Assembly: GCA_050176585.1 (NCBI GenBank)
Contig: JBFXHX010000013.1
Location: 1 to 64,000 of the forward strand
Direction of reading: 5' to 3'
DNA: 64,000 bases
Source of the DNA: CAYYWP01 sp050176585
GTDB lineage: Bacteria; Desulfobacterota; Binatia; HRBIN30; CADEER01
The notes under the pieces are model-generated. The model had not been told where the DNA came from, did no database searches, and was given only the letters and a program-made list of their open reading frames with translations. A program made the translations under genes and the position numbers. Positions 35,590-42,382 of this stretch are shown in pieces. The number at the start of each line of letters is the position of its first letter. Position 1 is the first letter of the stretch.

Positions 35590-35626
35590 GCCGCGCCTCC
35601 TGCCCTGCGCCGCCGTCTGAATCGCC

Positions 35627-36208
35627 ATGAGCATGCCGCCGATAAACCCGTCGCCCGAGGGGACGCGGCCTGAGCCGTTGCCGCCGACGTACGAGCCCGC
35701 AGCTCCGCCGCCCGCGCGCTCGCGCCGTGTGCCGATGGAGGAGCTCGTGCTCGTCCTCCTGGTGGTGCTCTCGGGTATCGGCGTGGCGTTGACCGATTAC
35801 TCGCCACCACTGGCGTTCCGCTATTGGCTGTGGATGGCGCCGGTGTTCGGCGTGGTCAGCGCGATCGCGGCGTGGTCGCGGGCGCAGCGCCGCGGCGAGC
35901 CGGTCGGGCGCATCCTCCCGACGCAGGTGTTGCACTGGCTCGCGGTGATCGGCGCGGTCTACCTGATCTATCTGCTCCACTCGACCGGCCGGATGACCAA
36001 CGAGGCCGCCGGCAGCGCGGTCTTGATCGTGCTCGCGCTCGCGGCATTTCTGGCCGGCATCTACGCCGACTGGCGCCTGTCCGTGCTCGGGCTCGTGCTC
36101 GGCGTTGCGGCAGCGGCGTTCGCAGTGTTGGAGCAGGTCGTGTGGATCGTCGTGATGCCCGCGCTGGTGATCGGGATCGTGGTGTTGGTCGTGTACATGC
36201 GCCGCTGA
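35627..36208 (+). CDS. integral membrane protein of unknown function
   Basis: A 193-residue protein with a Pro-rich cytoplasmic N terminus and about five hydrophobic segments (ELVLVLLVVLSGIGVALT, WLWMAPVFGVVSAIAAW, VLHWLAVIGAVYLIYLL, AVLIVLALAAFLAGIYA and ALVIGIVVLVVYM). No motif is recognised. It probably shares an operon with the TM2-like gene just upstream. Its stop codon lies inside a hairpin shared with the convergent secreted-protein gene. Confidence 0.7.
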   Translation: MSMPPINPSPEGTRPEPLPPTYEPAAPPPARSRRVPMEELVLVLLVVLSGIGVALTDYSPPLAFRYWLWMAPVFGVVSAIAAWSRAQRRGEPVGRILPTQVLHWLAVIGAVYLIYLLHSTGRMTNEAAGSAVLIVLALAAFLAGIYADWRLSVLGLVLGVAAAAFAVLEQVVWIVVMPALVIGIVVLVVYMRR

Positions 36209-36236
36209 CTGCGTGCGCGGGCGCACGGCGCAGTCA
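36206..36236. terminator. bidirectional hairpin containing both stop codons
   Basis: TGACTGCG at 36206-36213 pairs with CGCAGTCA at 36229-36236, with further inner pairing of TGCG and CGCA. The TGA stop of the forward gene is the first triplet of the left arm, and the TCA complement of the reverse-strand stop is the last triplet of the right arm. It is symmetric and would fold in transcripts from either side. Confidence 0.5.
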
Positions 36237-37532
36237 CGGAGAACAGCCGGTCAGCGCTGCTGCCACGGCCGCCACGAGCTCGGCCACGGTCACCGCGCCG
36301 CTGCCGTCGGTATCGAAAGCGGAGCAACTGTTGACCGCGGCACTCCCGAGCGCGATGGCGACGCCGCCGACGAGCTCGTTGATCGCGACCGTGCCGTCCG
36401 CGTCGCAGTCGCCCGCACACGCCGGTCCGGGGGCGGATAGATCGACCAGGTCCGGAACGATGCGCGCGCCGGAGAATTGTCCCTGTATCGCCGTGCGATA
36501 GGGGGCGCCGGGCGCGCCGGGATCGGCCCATGCGGTCAATGCGATCGCCACGATTCCGCTGCCCGGACTCGTTGGTGTCATGTGCAAATTGCCGGTCGCG
36601 GATCCAGCGACCGCGCTGTTGAAGATCGACATCGAGGGAATCGTCCCGTCGAGGCGCGACAGGTCCGTCGCCAGGTGCTCGCGGAACGCCCGGCGCGCCT
36701 GGAACTGCATGCCGAACTCGTTCGTCAGGGTGAGGTCGACCGTCGCCGCTGCGCCACCATTCGGAGCCGAGCTGCAGGTCGCCAGGACGACCGTCGTCGC
36801 GGTCGCGCGCGCGATCGCGCCCTCGCTCCCGAGATTGATCCGCGCGCCGTCGAGAAACGGCTGCAAGAAAACGTGCTCCGGGCATGCATCGTACTCGGCT
36901 TGCGGGCTGCCCAGCACCAGTACGTCGGGCGTGTCGGCGCTCGTGCCCGTCGCGCGGAATCCAATGGCCGTGTACGCGGCGCTGTCGCCGCCCGGCGCCG
37001 CGCGCTGGAGCGTGGCGTTCCCGAGCAGTGTGTCGCTCGCCGTCGGCGTGCCGTCGGGCTCAGCCGCGACGCAGCGCAACGTGCCGCTGAATGGCGAAAC
37101 CGGCACGGGTGGGATCGAGCCGCTGTTCACCGATCCATCGATGCCGACATGGTTCACGCCATCGACGGGCAGCGCCGGCGCGCCCTGTCCCGCTAGCCAC
37201 GCGATCGGCTGCCGGGGCGTGAGGGTGATCAGAAAGCTCGCGGTAGCGTGTCGATTGCCGCTGCCGTCGACGTACGCGCAGCGCACCGGCAGCTCGCTAT
37301 CCCCGGCGTTGGTGAGCCGCACCAACGTGTCGACACCCGCCTCCACGCTGATCAACGGAAACAGCAGCAGCGAGCCGGGCTCGCCGTGCGAGACGACCGC
37401 CTGCGCCATACCCGGCGCCAACGCGAGCAGCGCGATCCATGAGCGCCGGGCGCGGAGACGGGCAGCCGCTTTCCGCCGCGGCGCGGCGGCGTCCTGGCCT
37501 TGACGATCCACTGCGGTGTCCGCGCACATCAC
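36234..37532 (-). CDS. secreted protein with dockerin-like double EF-hand tail
   Basis: A 432-residue exported protein. The signal segment is SWIALLALAPGMAQA. The middle is a beta-rich domain of unknown function (GSLLLFPLISVEAGVDTLV, VDLTLTNEFGMQFQ) shared with the two neighbouring secreted genes. The last 60 residues hold two EF-hand loops in dockerin arrangement, DCDADGTVAINELV and FDTDGSGAVTVAEL, flanked by cysteines. It probably acts at the cell surface, with Ca2+ binding in the tail. The start is GTG at 37532 or ATG at 37529; the GTG overlaps the stop of the truncated paralogue upstream (GTGA), so the genes are coupled. Confidence 0.8.
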   Translation of the reverse strand: MMCADTAVDRQGQDAAAPRRKAAARLRARRSWIALLALAPGMAQAVVSHGEPGSLLLFPLISVEAGVDTLVRLTNAGDSELPVRCAYVDGSGNRHATASFLITLTPRQPIAWLAGQGAPALPVDGVNHVGIDGSVNSGSIPPVPVSPFSGTLRCVAAEPDGTPTASDTLLGNATLQRAAPGGDSAAYTAIGFRATGTSADTPDVLVLGSPQAEYDACPEHVFLQPFLDGARINLGSEGAIARATATTVVLATCSSAPNGGAAATVDLTLTNEFGMQFQARRAFREHLATDLSRLDGTIPSMSIFNSAVAGSATGNLHMTPTSPGSGIVAIALTAWADPGAPGAPYRTAIQGQFSGARIVPDLVDLSAPGPACAGDCDADGTVAINELVGGVAIALGSAAVNSCSAFDTDGSGAVTVAELVAAVAAALTGCSP

Positions 37533-37885
37533 AACGGCAGCTCGATGAGGTCGGGCTCGAGATGCCCGCCCCGGTTATGGCCGTTTGACGCGGCGCGGCT
37601 GAGCACCGGCGCGCTCGCGCTGGAGCGGTGCTCGGCGAGCCCAACCAGGGTGAAGCCGCCGTTCGCCCGCGCCGGCCCCGGAGCAACATGGAAACGATAC
37701 GCATAGACGCGGCTGTTCGCGAGCTTGGTGATTGGCAGCACCGTATCGGTGCCGGCGTCGTTCGCGAGGGCCGGAAATACCAGCATCGAAGCGCCGCGAG
37801 CGCTACGCGCCTGGGCGGGGGCACTACCCGCGAGTGCCGCAGCGATCGAGCAGGTGGTGGCGATGAGTCGGCGTAACGGCACCAA
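37529..37885 (-). CDS. truncated paralogue of the secreted protein at 38271-39251 (central part deleted)
   Basis: A 118-residue product. Its first 60 residues (VPLRRLIATTCSIAAALAG, ANSRVYA) match the start of the 326-residue neighbour. Its last 40 (GGFTLVGLAEHRSSASAPVL, DLIELP) match the neighbour's end, while about 200 residues between are missing and the frame is kept. The TTG at 37885 corresponds to the neighbour's GTG start, with GTG at 37882 as an alternative. The signal peptide remains, so it may still be exported. It lies in the shorter copy of a tandem duplication and is translationally coupled to the gene downstream. It is probably a decaying copy, though an intact frame allows some function. 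Confidence 0.7.
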   Translation of the reverse strand: MVPLRRLIATTCSIAAALAGSAPAQARSARGASMLVFPALANDAGTDTVLPITKLANSRVYAYRFHVAPGPARANGGFTLVGLAEHRSSASAPVLSRAASNGHNRGGHLEPDLIELPL

Positions 37886-38050
37886 GTCGAATTCCCGGCA
37901 AGACGCGAATGCTTTGTTATCCCCCGCGATCCGCGGTGACGCAAGCTGTGTTTCGCGCAGTTTGAGCGGGCGGACATTCCCGGCGCCAGCGCATCGGCGC
38001 GGGCGCACAATTCGCGCGCGGCATGGGGCGCGAAGCGCGCCGTGCGGTGT

Positions 38051-38202
38051 TCAATCGATCGCGTTCCCCACGCGTCGAGCCGCAAGCGTGTCAATTGCCG
38101 TCATGCGGTGAGTGGCGATGGTGCGGCGCTCGGCGGCGGAGCTGCGCTCAGCGAGCTTGGGCCCCGGAGTGGCGGGTTGTCGCCAGGCGCAGCGCGCTGA
38201 AC
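38051..38202 (-). pseudogene. remnant of the plsB 3' end
   Basis: Bases 38051-38202 align with the last 150-165 bases of plsB (39455-39620). They begin at the triplet matching its stop codon (TCAATCGATCGCG) and end at AGGCGCAGCGCGCTGAAC, against AGGCGCAGCGCGGTGGTGAAC in plsB. Indels break the frame and there is no start. It marks the outer boundary of the tandem duplication. Confidence 0.75.
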
Positions 38203-38270
38203 GGAACGCCGTAGAGCGGCTCGGCGGGTTGGATGTAGCGCCGAACGACCGCTGCGATGCGCGGCGAACA

Positions 38271-39251
38271 TCACGGCAGCACGATGAGATCGGGCGCAGT
38301 GCCGGCTCCCTGGTGATGGCAGTTGATCGCGGCGCGGCTCAGCACGGGCGCGCTGGCGCCCGCCCGCCGCTCGGCGAGGGCGACCAAGGTGAACCCGCCG
38401 GATGCCGCCGCCGGCGCCAGCCGTGTGTGCGCGATGTCGCCGCCCAGGCGCCCGCGCTCGAAGAGGCCGTCGGCGAGAGACAGATCGCCCCAGCCCGTGA
38501 CCGATACGGAGTCGCTGAACTGCTGCTCGAATTCGTTGGTCACCGTGAGCGCGATGTCCAGCGCGCGGGGCTCGCCATCGCGCAGGTTGTGCGAGCAGGA
38601 GAGAATCGCCACGCGAGTGGAGAGCGCCGACTGCTCACCGAGCTGAGCATCGGCGGCGCCGTCGGCGGCATGAGTCAGGATCCACTCGGCGGGGCAGGGC
38701 GCGTACTCGGACCCGAACAGGCAGAGCTCGGAGGCGTCGCCGCCGATGCACAAGTTGGCATCGCCGTCGTTGTACTCGAAGCCGCTCAAGCCGACCGCGG
38801 CGTAGCCGGCGACATCGCCGCCGTCGAGCGCGCCCAGCGTCGCCTGTCCGGCGAGCCGGTTACCGCCGAACGGCGCTCCGGTGCCATCTTCCTGGATGCA
38901 CTCCAGCGCCCCGCGGAAGCCGGCGGGCGCGGGCGGAATCTGATTCGCGTCGCCCACGCCGGCCTCGCGCCCGGTGGAAGCCACCCAGTGGAGGGTCTGC
39001 AGGGGGCCGAGCTCGACAGAGAAGCTCGACGCCTGCCAGCTCGCGCCGTCGATGTAGAAGCAGCCGGCGTACACGCGGCTGTTGGCGACGTTGACCAGCT
39101 GCAGCACGGTATCGGCAGCGGCGTCGCTCGCGACGTTGGGAAATACGAGAATCGAAGCGCCGCGATCGTCGCTCGTCTGGGCATCGGCGCTACCCGCGAG
39201 TGCTGCCGCGAGGAGGCAGGTGGCGGCGATGAATCGGCGTAACGGTACCAC
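38271..39251 (-). CDS. secreted protein of the three-member local family
   Basis: A 326-residue exported protein. The start is a GTG at 39251, chosen because the signal peptide (VPLRRFIAATCLLAAALAGSADA) follows directly. The mature part begins DDRGASILVFPNVASDAAAD and contains a pair of cysteine-rich loops (DANLCIGGDASELCLFG, YAPCPAEWI) and LDIALTVTNEFEQQF, which recurs in the downstream family member. Unlike that protein it has no EF-hand tail. Function unknown, probably cell surface. It lies downstream of plsB with 203 bases between. Confidence 0.75.
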   Translation of the reverse strand: MVPLRRFIAATCLLAAALAGSADAQTSDDRGASILVFPNVASDAAADTVLQLVNVANSRVYAGCFYIDGASWQASSFSVELGPLQTLHWVASTGREAGVGDANQIPPAPAGFRGALECIQEDGTGAPFGGNRLAGQATLGALDGGDVAGYAAVGLSGFEYNDGDANLCIGGDASELCLFGSEYAPCPAEWILTHAADGAADAQLGEQSALSTRVAILSCSHNLRDGEPRALDIALTVTNEFEQQFSDSVSVTGWGDLSLADGLFERGRLGGDIAHTRLAPAAASGGFTLVALAERRAGASAPVLSRAAINCHHQGAGTAPDLIVLP

Positions 39252-39620
39252 GTTCGATCCCGAGCAGGCGCGGATGCGTTGTTTGGTTATCTCGCGCGAT
39301 TCGCGATGACGCAAGCGGCGCGTCGCGCAGTTTGAGCGGGCGGGCGTTTTACGCGCGGTCAGAGCACGGCGGGACGGCGCCGCCCTACCGACGCGGCCTT
39401 CCGCGCGCGCTATCCACCCGCACAGCTCCCGCAGCACCCTTGCCGGGGCGATGCTCAATCGATCGCGCCCGCCACGCGTCGGGCGGCGAGCGCGTCCACC
39501 GCATCGATGCGGTCGATGACGGCGCGGATCTCGGCCGCGAAACTCCGGCGCCGCTCGCCGAGCTCCGGACCGGGAGTGAGCAGGCCCCGGTTGTCGGCCA
39601 GGCGCAGCGCGGTGGTGAAC
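38271..39620 (-). repeat. tandem segmental duplication, intact copy B
   Basis: This is the full-length partner of the degenerate copy at 37529-38202. It comprises the complete secreted-protein gene, its 5' region and the last part of plsB. The duplication must have joined a point inside plsB to a point just after the secreted-protein gene. Confidence 0.75.
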
Positions 39621-41827
39621 AGCACCTTCGAAAGCGATTCCTCGCGCTGAATGCGCCGCTGCAAGCGGTACTGTTTGCCGAGCGCCATGCAGGTGGCGAG
39701 AAACTCCGGCTCGCGGATCGGATGCACGGTGTCCTGGCGTTCGAGCGCATCCGCCACCACCCGGTACGCTTCTAGGAACGGGCGCAAGACGCGGTGCGCG
39801 CTGAACGGCCTGAACCGGCGCACGAGCGCATGCACGGCATCCGATCCGCCGGCGAGCGCCGACTCCCAGCCGGGCGCATGCAAGCCGACCTCGGCCCACA
39901 GCTCGGCCCCGAATCCCTTCTTGTCGGGGAAGAAGAACTCGAACTTCAGCAGGTCGCGCAGCGCCAGCGCCTCGGCCCAAAAGGCCGCCGGCGCGTCGGC
40001 CGGGCTCGCCTCCGCCGCTTGCAGCAGCGCGAGCTCGGCGATCGAGGCAGTGACGAAGAAGTGGATGATCGTGTTGCGGTAATAGGCCGCGGTGAGGTGT
40101 TGGTCGCGGGCGATGCCGTAAAGGACGTCCAGCCCATCGGAGTAGGCGGCGACCACCCCGCTCTGGACCAACTCGTCGAGGGCGCGCTGGACGCCGTCCG
40201 GTGTGTCGAGGTCGAGCTCGACGGTCGTGGGCAAGCCGCGCCGCCGGATGTAGTTCACCAGGTTGAACAAGTGCCTGACCAGCTCGGGCACCGTGGCGGC
40301 GCGATCGCCGAGGCCGAGCAGCACCATCGCGATCAGCGAAGTCGGCGTGATCGGGGTCACGCGGTTGACGCGGACGGCGATGTCAAACGCGATCTTTTGC
40401 ACGGCCAGGTGGCGCTCGTCCGGATTGGGCTCGGCTCCCAGCGTGGGCGGGCCCAGCGACTTCGCCAGCGAGAGCGGCTCGCCGAAGCGCAGGTGGATGG
40501 CCCCGTAGCCGCGGTGCAGGCGGCGCAGCCGCCCCAGTAGCCAGGTGAGGCTCTCCTTCTGTTTCGCGCCGCCGCGCTGCTCGGCGACGTAGTCGGCAAC
40601 GTCCTGGATTTGGTCGTAGACGATCGCCACGGGGACCAGCAGCACATCGTCGCTCTTGCCGCGGCGGTAGGCGTCCACGACGTTCGCGAACAGGCCGAAG
40701 CGCGGCGGCAAGAGCTTGCCCGAGCGCGACCGGCCGCCCTCGAGAAACCACTCGAGCGAGAAGCGCTTCTCGATCAAATAGTCGATGTAGTGCTGGAGCA
40801 CGAGCTTGTAGAGCGGGTTGTCCTTGAACGAGCGGCGGATGAAGAACACGCCGGCGCGCCGGAGCAGCGGTCCCACCGGGAAGAAGTTCATGTTGATGCC
40901 GCCGGCCGTGTGGTTCGGCGGATGGCCGTGCTCCTGCAGCACGTATTGCAGTACGAGGTGGTCGAGGTTGGACTTGTGGCTGGGCAGGAACACCAGCGGC
41001 ACGCGTTGCCCGAGCGCGCAGAGCTGCTCGAGTTGCTGGCCGTCGTACCGCAGTGCCGAATAGCCGCGCGAGTAGGTGAAGCGGATGAGGTGCGTGATCA
41101 GCTCGATCACGTAAGGGCTGTGCGTGGCCGCGATCTCGCGCAGGTAACGCGCTGCTTCGCGGCGGGTCGCATCCTCCGGACGGCCGAGCGCGGCCGCCAG
41201 GCGCGCCACGCCGGCGCGAAACGCCGGCCGGGCGAGGATCTCCTCACACACGAACCGGGGGACTTTGTAGTGCGTGCCGCGGAGCCGGCGCTCGGCGCGC
41301 TCGAGCGCCAAGGTGGCCTGGCGAGCCACGAACTCGCTCAGGCCGACCGCTGGCGCGGCGTGCTCGTCCCCTCCGGCGAGCTGCCAGCGGCGGCGCAAAT
41401 CCGAAGCGGGCGCCGCATCGCCGACCGCGACGGCGTGACGGTCCGCGCGGCGGCGCAGAATCCACGCCTGGCGGAGCGCGCCGGGGCGGCGCGGGTTGCC
41501 GCTCAGCAGCTCGCGCCAGTGGCCGCCGCGCGTCCCGCCGAACCAGACGACCCGCAAGGGTACGAAGACCGGATCGTCGGCCGCGCGCAGCAGTCCCTCG
41601 AGGCGCGCATCGGGCCGCCGGCTGCGCCTGCCGCGCGGGATCGGGATGACCACGTAGGGCCGCGATTTGGCGGGCCGGCGGCTCTCGATCCACTCCCGCA
41701 ACAGGCGGTGCTCGGGGCCGCTGCCCGCGTCGAGCAGAAAGACCAAGCGGCGTCCCTCGGACGCCGGCCAGCGATCCGCCGCGTGCAGTGGTATCGCGCG
41801 AGCCGTTTCCGCCTGTCCTTGCGCCAC
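39455..41827 (-). CDS. plsB: glycerol-3-phosphate 1-O-acyltransferase
   Basis: A 790-residue membrane-associated enzyme acylating sn-glycerol 3-phosphate, the first step of phospholipid synthesis. Acyltransferase block I is LPSHKSNLDH near residue 280 (HX4D), followed by block II FFIRRSF, block III LEGGRSRSGKLLPPRFG and block IV VPVAIVYDQIQD. The length is close to E. coli PlsB (807). The GTG at 41827 is taken as start because codons further upstream run into the region of the forward precursor-peptide gene. It probably uses the glycerol 3-phosphate made by GpsA. A degenerate copy of its 3' end lies at 38051-38202. Confidence 0.92.
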   Translation of the reverse strand: MAQGQAETARAIPLHAADRWPASEGRRLVFLLDAGSGPEHRLLREWIESRRPAKSRPYVVIPIPRGRRSRRPDARLEGLLRAADDPVFVPLRVVWFGGTRGGHWRELLSGNPRRPGALRQAWILRRRADRHAVAVGDAAPASDLRRRWQLAGGDEHAAPAVGLSEFVARQATLALERAERRLRGTHYKVPRFVCEEILARPAFRAGVARLAAALGRPEDATRREAARYLREIAATHSPYVIELITHLIRFTYSRGYSALRYDGQQLEQLCALGQRVPLVFLPSHKSNLDHLVLQYVLQEHGHPPNHTAGGINMNFFPVGPLLRRAGVFFIRRSFKDNPLYKLVLQHYIDYLIEKRFSLEWFLEGGRSRSGKLLPPRFGLFANVVDAYRRGKSDDVLLVPVAIVYDQIQDVADYVAEQRGGAKQKESLTWLLGRLRRLHRGYGAIHLRFGEPLSLAKSLGPPTLGAEPNPDERHLAVQKIAFDIAVRVNRVTPITPTSLIAMVLLGLGDRAATVPELVRHLFNLVNYIRRRGLPTTVELDLDTPDGVQRALDELVQSGVVAAYSDGLDVLYGIARDQHLTAAYYRNTIIHFFVTASIAELALLQAAEASPADAPAAFWAEALALRDLLKFEFFFPDKKGFGAELWAEVGLHAPGWESALAGGSDAVHALVRRFRPFSAHRVLRPFLEAYRVVADALERQDTVHPIREPEFLATCMALGKQYRLQRRIQREESLSKVLFTTALRLADNRGLLTPGPELGERRRSFAAEIRAVIDRIDAVDALAARRVAGAID

Positions 41828-42037
41828 TATCGATGTGTAACGCCGGGTCAGATGGCGGCGCAAGGGCGATCCGCCGGCGGGCGCGCGTGCGGCGCTGCCC
41901 CGTCGGGGGCACCCGTGACGGGCACCCCCGGGCCGCCAGCACCGAGCACGCACAGCTTGTTGCCGGCCGCACGGCAGCGCATACTCTGGCTCCCTACTGC
42001 GGGTCTCATCGCCGCACGAGCGAAAAAGGAGGACAGC

Positions 42038-42298
42038 ATGAATGGAAAGGCGTTCGGAGTACTGGTGGCCAGTGCCGTCGTAGCACTGGCCGGGGGCACT
42101 GCGCTGGCCGCGCAGCAAGAGGGCACCGCGGGCGCGAAGGCGTGCTATCGGAAGGCCTGCGGCGAGAGTATCAAGGGGCACAAGGGCACGTGCGGTGGCA
42201 CCAAGGCCGAGGGGCTGGTCAACGAAAAGGCGTGCACGGACGCCGGCGGCGTGTGGACGACCGCGGATGAAGCCGAGCAGCTGAAGAAGAATCACTAA
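42038..42298 (+). CDS. bufferin-like secreted precursor peptide (substrate of the MNIO enzyme)
   Basis: An 86-residue peptide with a Sec signal (GVLVASAVVALAGGTALAA) and a small mature part bearing four cysteines, C36, C41, C52 and C66. They lie in ACYRKACGES, HKGTCGGT and EKACTDAGGVW, and the tail is Lys- and Glu-rich. AAAGGAGGACAGC before the ATG is a strong ribosome site, fitting high expression. It lies 84 bases before an MNIO/DUF2063 gene. Precursors of this type (BufA and DUF2282-like proteins) carry signal peptides and have Cys residues converted to heterocycles by their DUF692 enzyme for copper handling. Copper binding here is inferred from family and context. Confidence 0.8.
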   Translation: MNGKAFGVLVASAVVALAGGTALAAQQEGTAGAKACYRKACGESIKGHKGTCGGTKAEGLVNEKACTDAGGVWTTADEAEQLKKNH

Positions 42299-42311
42299 CT
42301 CCGCAGTCGAA

Positions 42312-42367
42312 CCGGCAGGGGCGCGGCGGGGCGCGAGAGCCGCGCTCCGCGCGCGCCCACCTGCCGG
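42312..42367 (+). terminator. hairpin between precursor and modifying enzyme, possible attenuator
   Basis: CCGGCAGG at 42312-42319 pairs with CCTGCCGG at 42360-42367. The GC-rich interior can pair further (GCGCGG with CCGCGC). It starts 13 bases after the precursor stop and ends 15 bases before the MNIO start. Partial termination here would give more precursor than enzyme, as in many RiPP operons. Confidence 0.45.
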
Positions 42368-42382
42368 CTACGGCGTGGCCCC

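Larger units (their letters stand above)
37529..38202 (-). repeat. tandem segmental duplication, degenerate copy A
   Basis: This segment repeats 38271-39620 in the same order: secreted-protein gene, its upstream region, and the 3' end of plsB. Landmarks shared by both copies are CGCGCAGTTTGAGCGGGCGG (37954-37973 and 39324-39343) and TCAATCGATCGCG (38051 and 39455). Copy A has lost the middle of the gene and carries many substitutions and small indels, so the duplication is old. Confidence 0.8.
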
